This document shows, piece after piece, positions 5,378 through 5,456 of a DNA stretch of 5,456 bases (position 1 is the first letter of the stretch; every line of letters starts with the position of its first letter). The stretch is from Candidatus Thorarchaeota archaeon (lineage in GTDB: Archaea > Asgardarchaeota > Thorarchaeia > Thorarchaeales > Thorarchaeaceae). The position numbers and the translations under genes are program-made. The DNA lies in NCBI GenBank assembly GCA_016840385.1, contig JAEOSL010000165.1, positions 1-5,456 of the forward strand, read 5' to 3'. The notes under the pieces are model-generated. The model saw only the letters and a program-made list of their open reading frames with translations. It made no database searches and was not told the origin of the DNA.

Positions 5378-5456
5378 TTGATTCCCGCCTCCGTAATTAG
5401 TTGAGTCAACTGCTCGTTTAAGTTTCGCCATGACTTAACCATCCTTCTCAAAATCC
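5374..5456 (-). CDS. C-terminal end of an upstream gene, possibly a PadR-type regulator (partial)
   Basis: A frame entering from the right edge encodes 26 residues, ILRRMVKSWRNLNEQLTQLI followed by TEAGIK, and ends in TGA at 5374-5376. The stop overlaps the HAAS start as ATGA, the usual sign of translational coupling. The peptide is an amphipathic helix with spaced Trp and Leu (W..L...L..L), resembling the C-terminal dimerisation helix of PadR regulators, which often precede HAAS genes. Twenty-six residues cannot prove a family, so the PadR reading is inference from neighbourhood and helix pattern. The evidence that it is coding is the overlap and the helix-like composition. Confidence 0.6.
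   Translation of the reverse strand, partial: ILRRMVKSWRNLNEQLTQLITEAGIK
5388..5392 (-). promoter_or_regulatory. Ribosome-binding site GGAGG that decides the HAAS start
   Basis: GGAGG on the minus strand lies 10 bases before the ATG at 5377, inside the end of the upstream gene. It is the best Shine-Dalgarno match in the window and supports the shorter HAAS protein over the 18-residue longer one starting at 5431. Confidence 0.6.

Noticed and set aside
5378..5431. Longer HAAS protein starting at the ATG at 5431
   Set aside because: The extra 18 residues precede the normal HAAS start, and the same bases encode the end of the upstream gene, which stops in an ATGA overlap at 5377.

Overview
The window looks archaeal. 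Two intergenic regions carry TATA boxes followed about 25 bases later by a probable start site, ribosome-binding sites are mostly weak, base composition is moderately AT-rich, and the gene set is TusA, NfeD-like and SPFH/flotillin-like proteins plus a HAAS-domain membrane protein. An Asgard-type (for example Thorarchaeia-like) origin is an impression only and cannot be shown from these genes.

Layout from left to right. Bases 1-365 (minus) hold the 5' part of a gene for a small Met-rich multi-pass membrane protein that runs off the left edge. A 180-base divergent intergenic region with a perfect 8-bp inverted repeat (440-462) separates it from a TusA-family sulfur-carrier gene (546-785, plus). 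A long interrupted hairpin (804-856) sits between TusA and the gene converging on it. From 867 to the right edge everything reads on the minus strand. In order of transcription this is: the last 26 codons of a gene cut by the window edge (5374-5456), a 622-residue HAAS-domain protein with about 12 membrane segments (3509-5377, start overlapping the previous stop as ATGA), an NfeD/YqiJ-like membrane protein with a large Asp/Glu/His tetrapeptide-repeat loop (2447-3385), and an SPFH/flotillin-like protein (867-2201).

How the genes may work together. NfeD-like OB-fold membrane proteins and SPFH proteins are a known gene pair (NfeD-stomatin and YqiJ-YqiK in bacteria) thought to organise membrane microdomains. 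Here the pair follows a HAAS membrane protein whose truncated upstream neighbour may be a PadR-type regulator, which would make a membrane-state-responsive module. That is inference.

Main points for a second look: (1) the NfeD-like protein carries about 110 residues of H-D-[VIFL]-[ED] repeats, 78 of 110 being Asp, Glu or His, and repeat copies differ by synonymous codons, so the protein pattern rather than recent DNA slippage appears to be maintained; (2) the NfeD-like and SPFH genes each have a TATA-like box and share the 9-mer TACACAAGT at exactly the same distance downstream of it, marking paired promoters; (3) the SPFH gene has a leader of about 195 bases with stem-loops and two short ORFs; (4) the HAAS gene start is best placed at 5377, not 5431, because an upstream reading frame stops there with a 4-base overlap.
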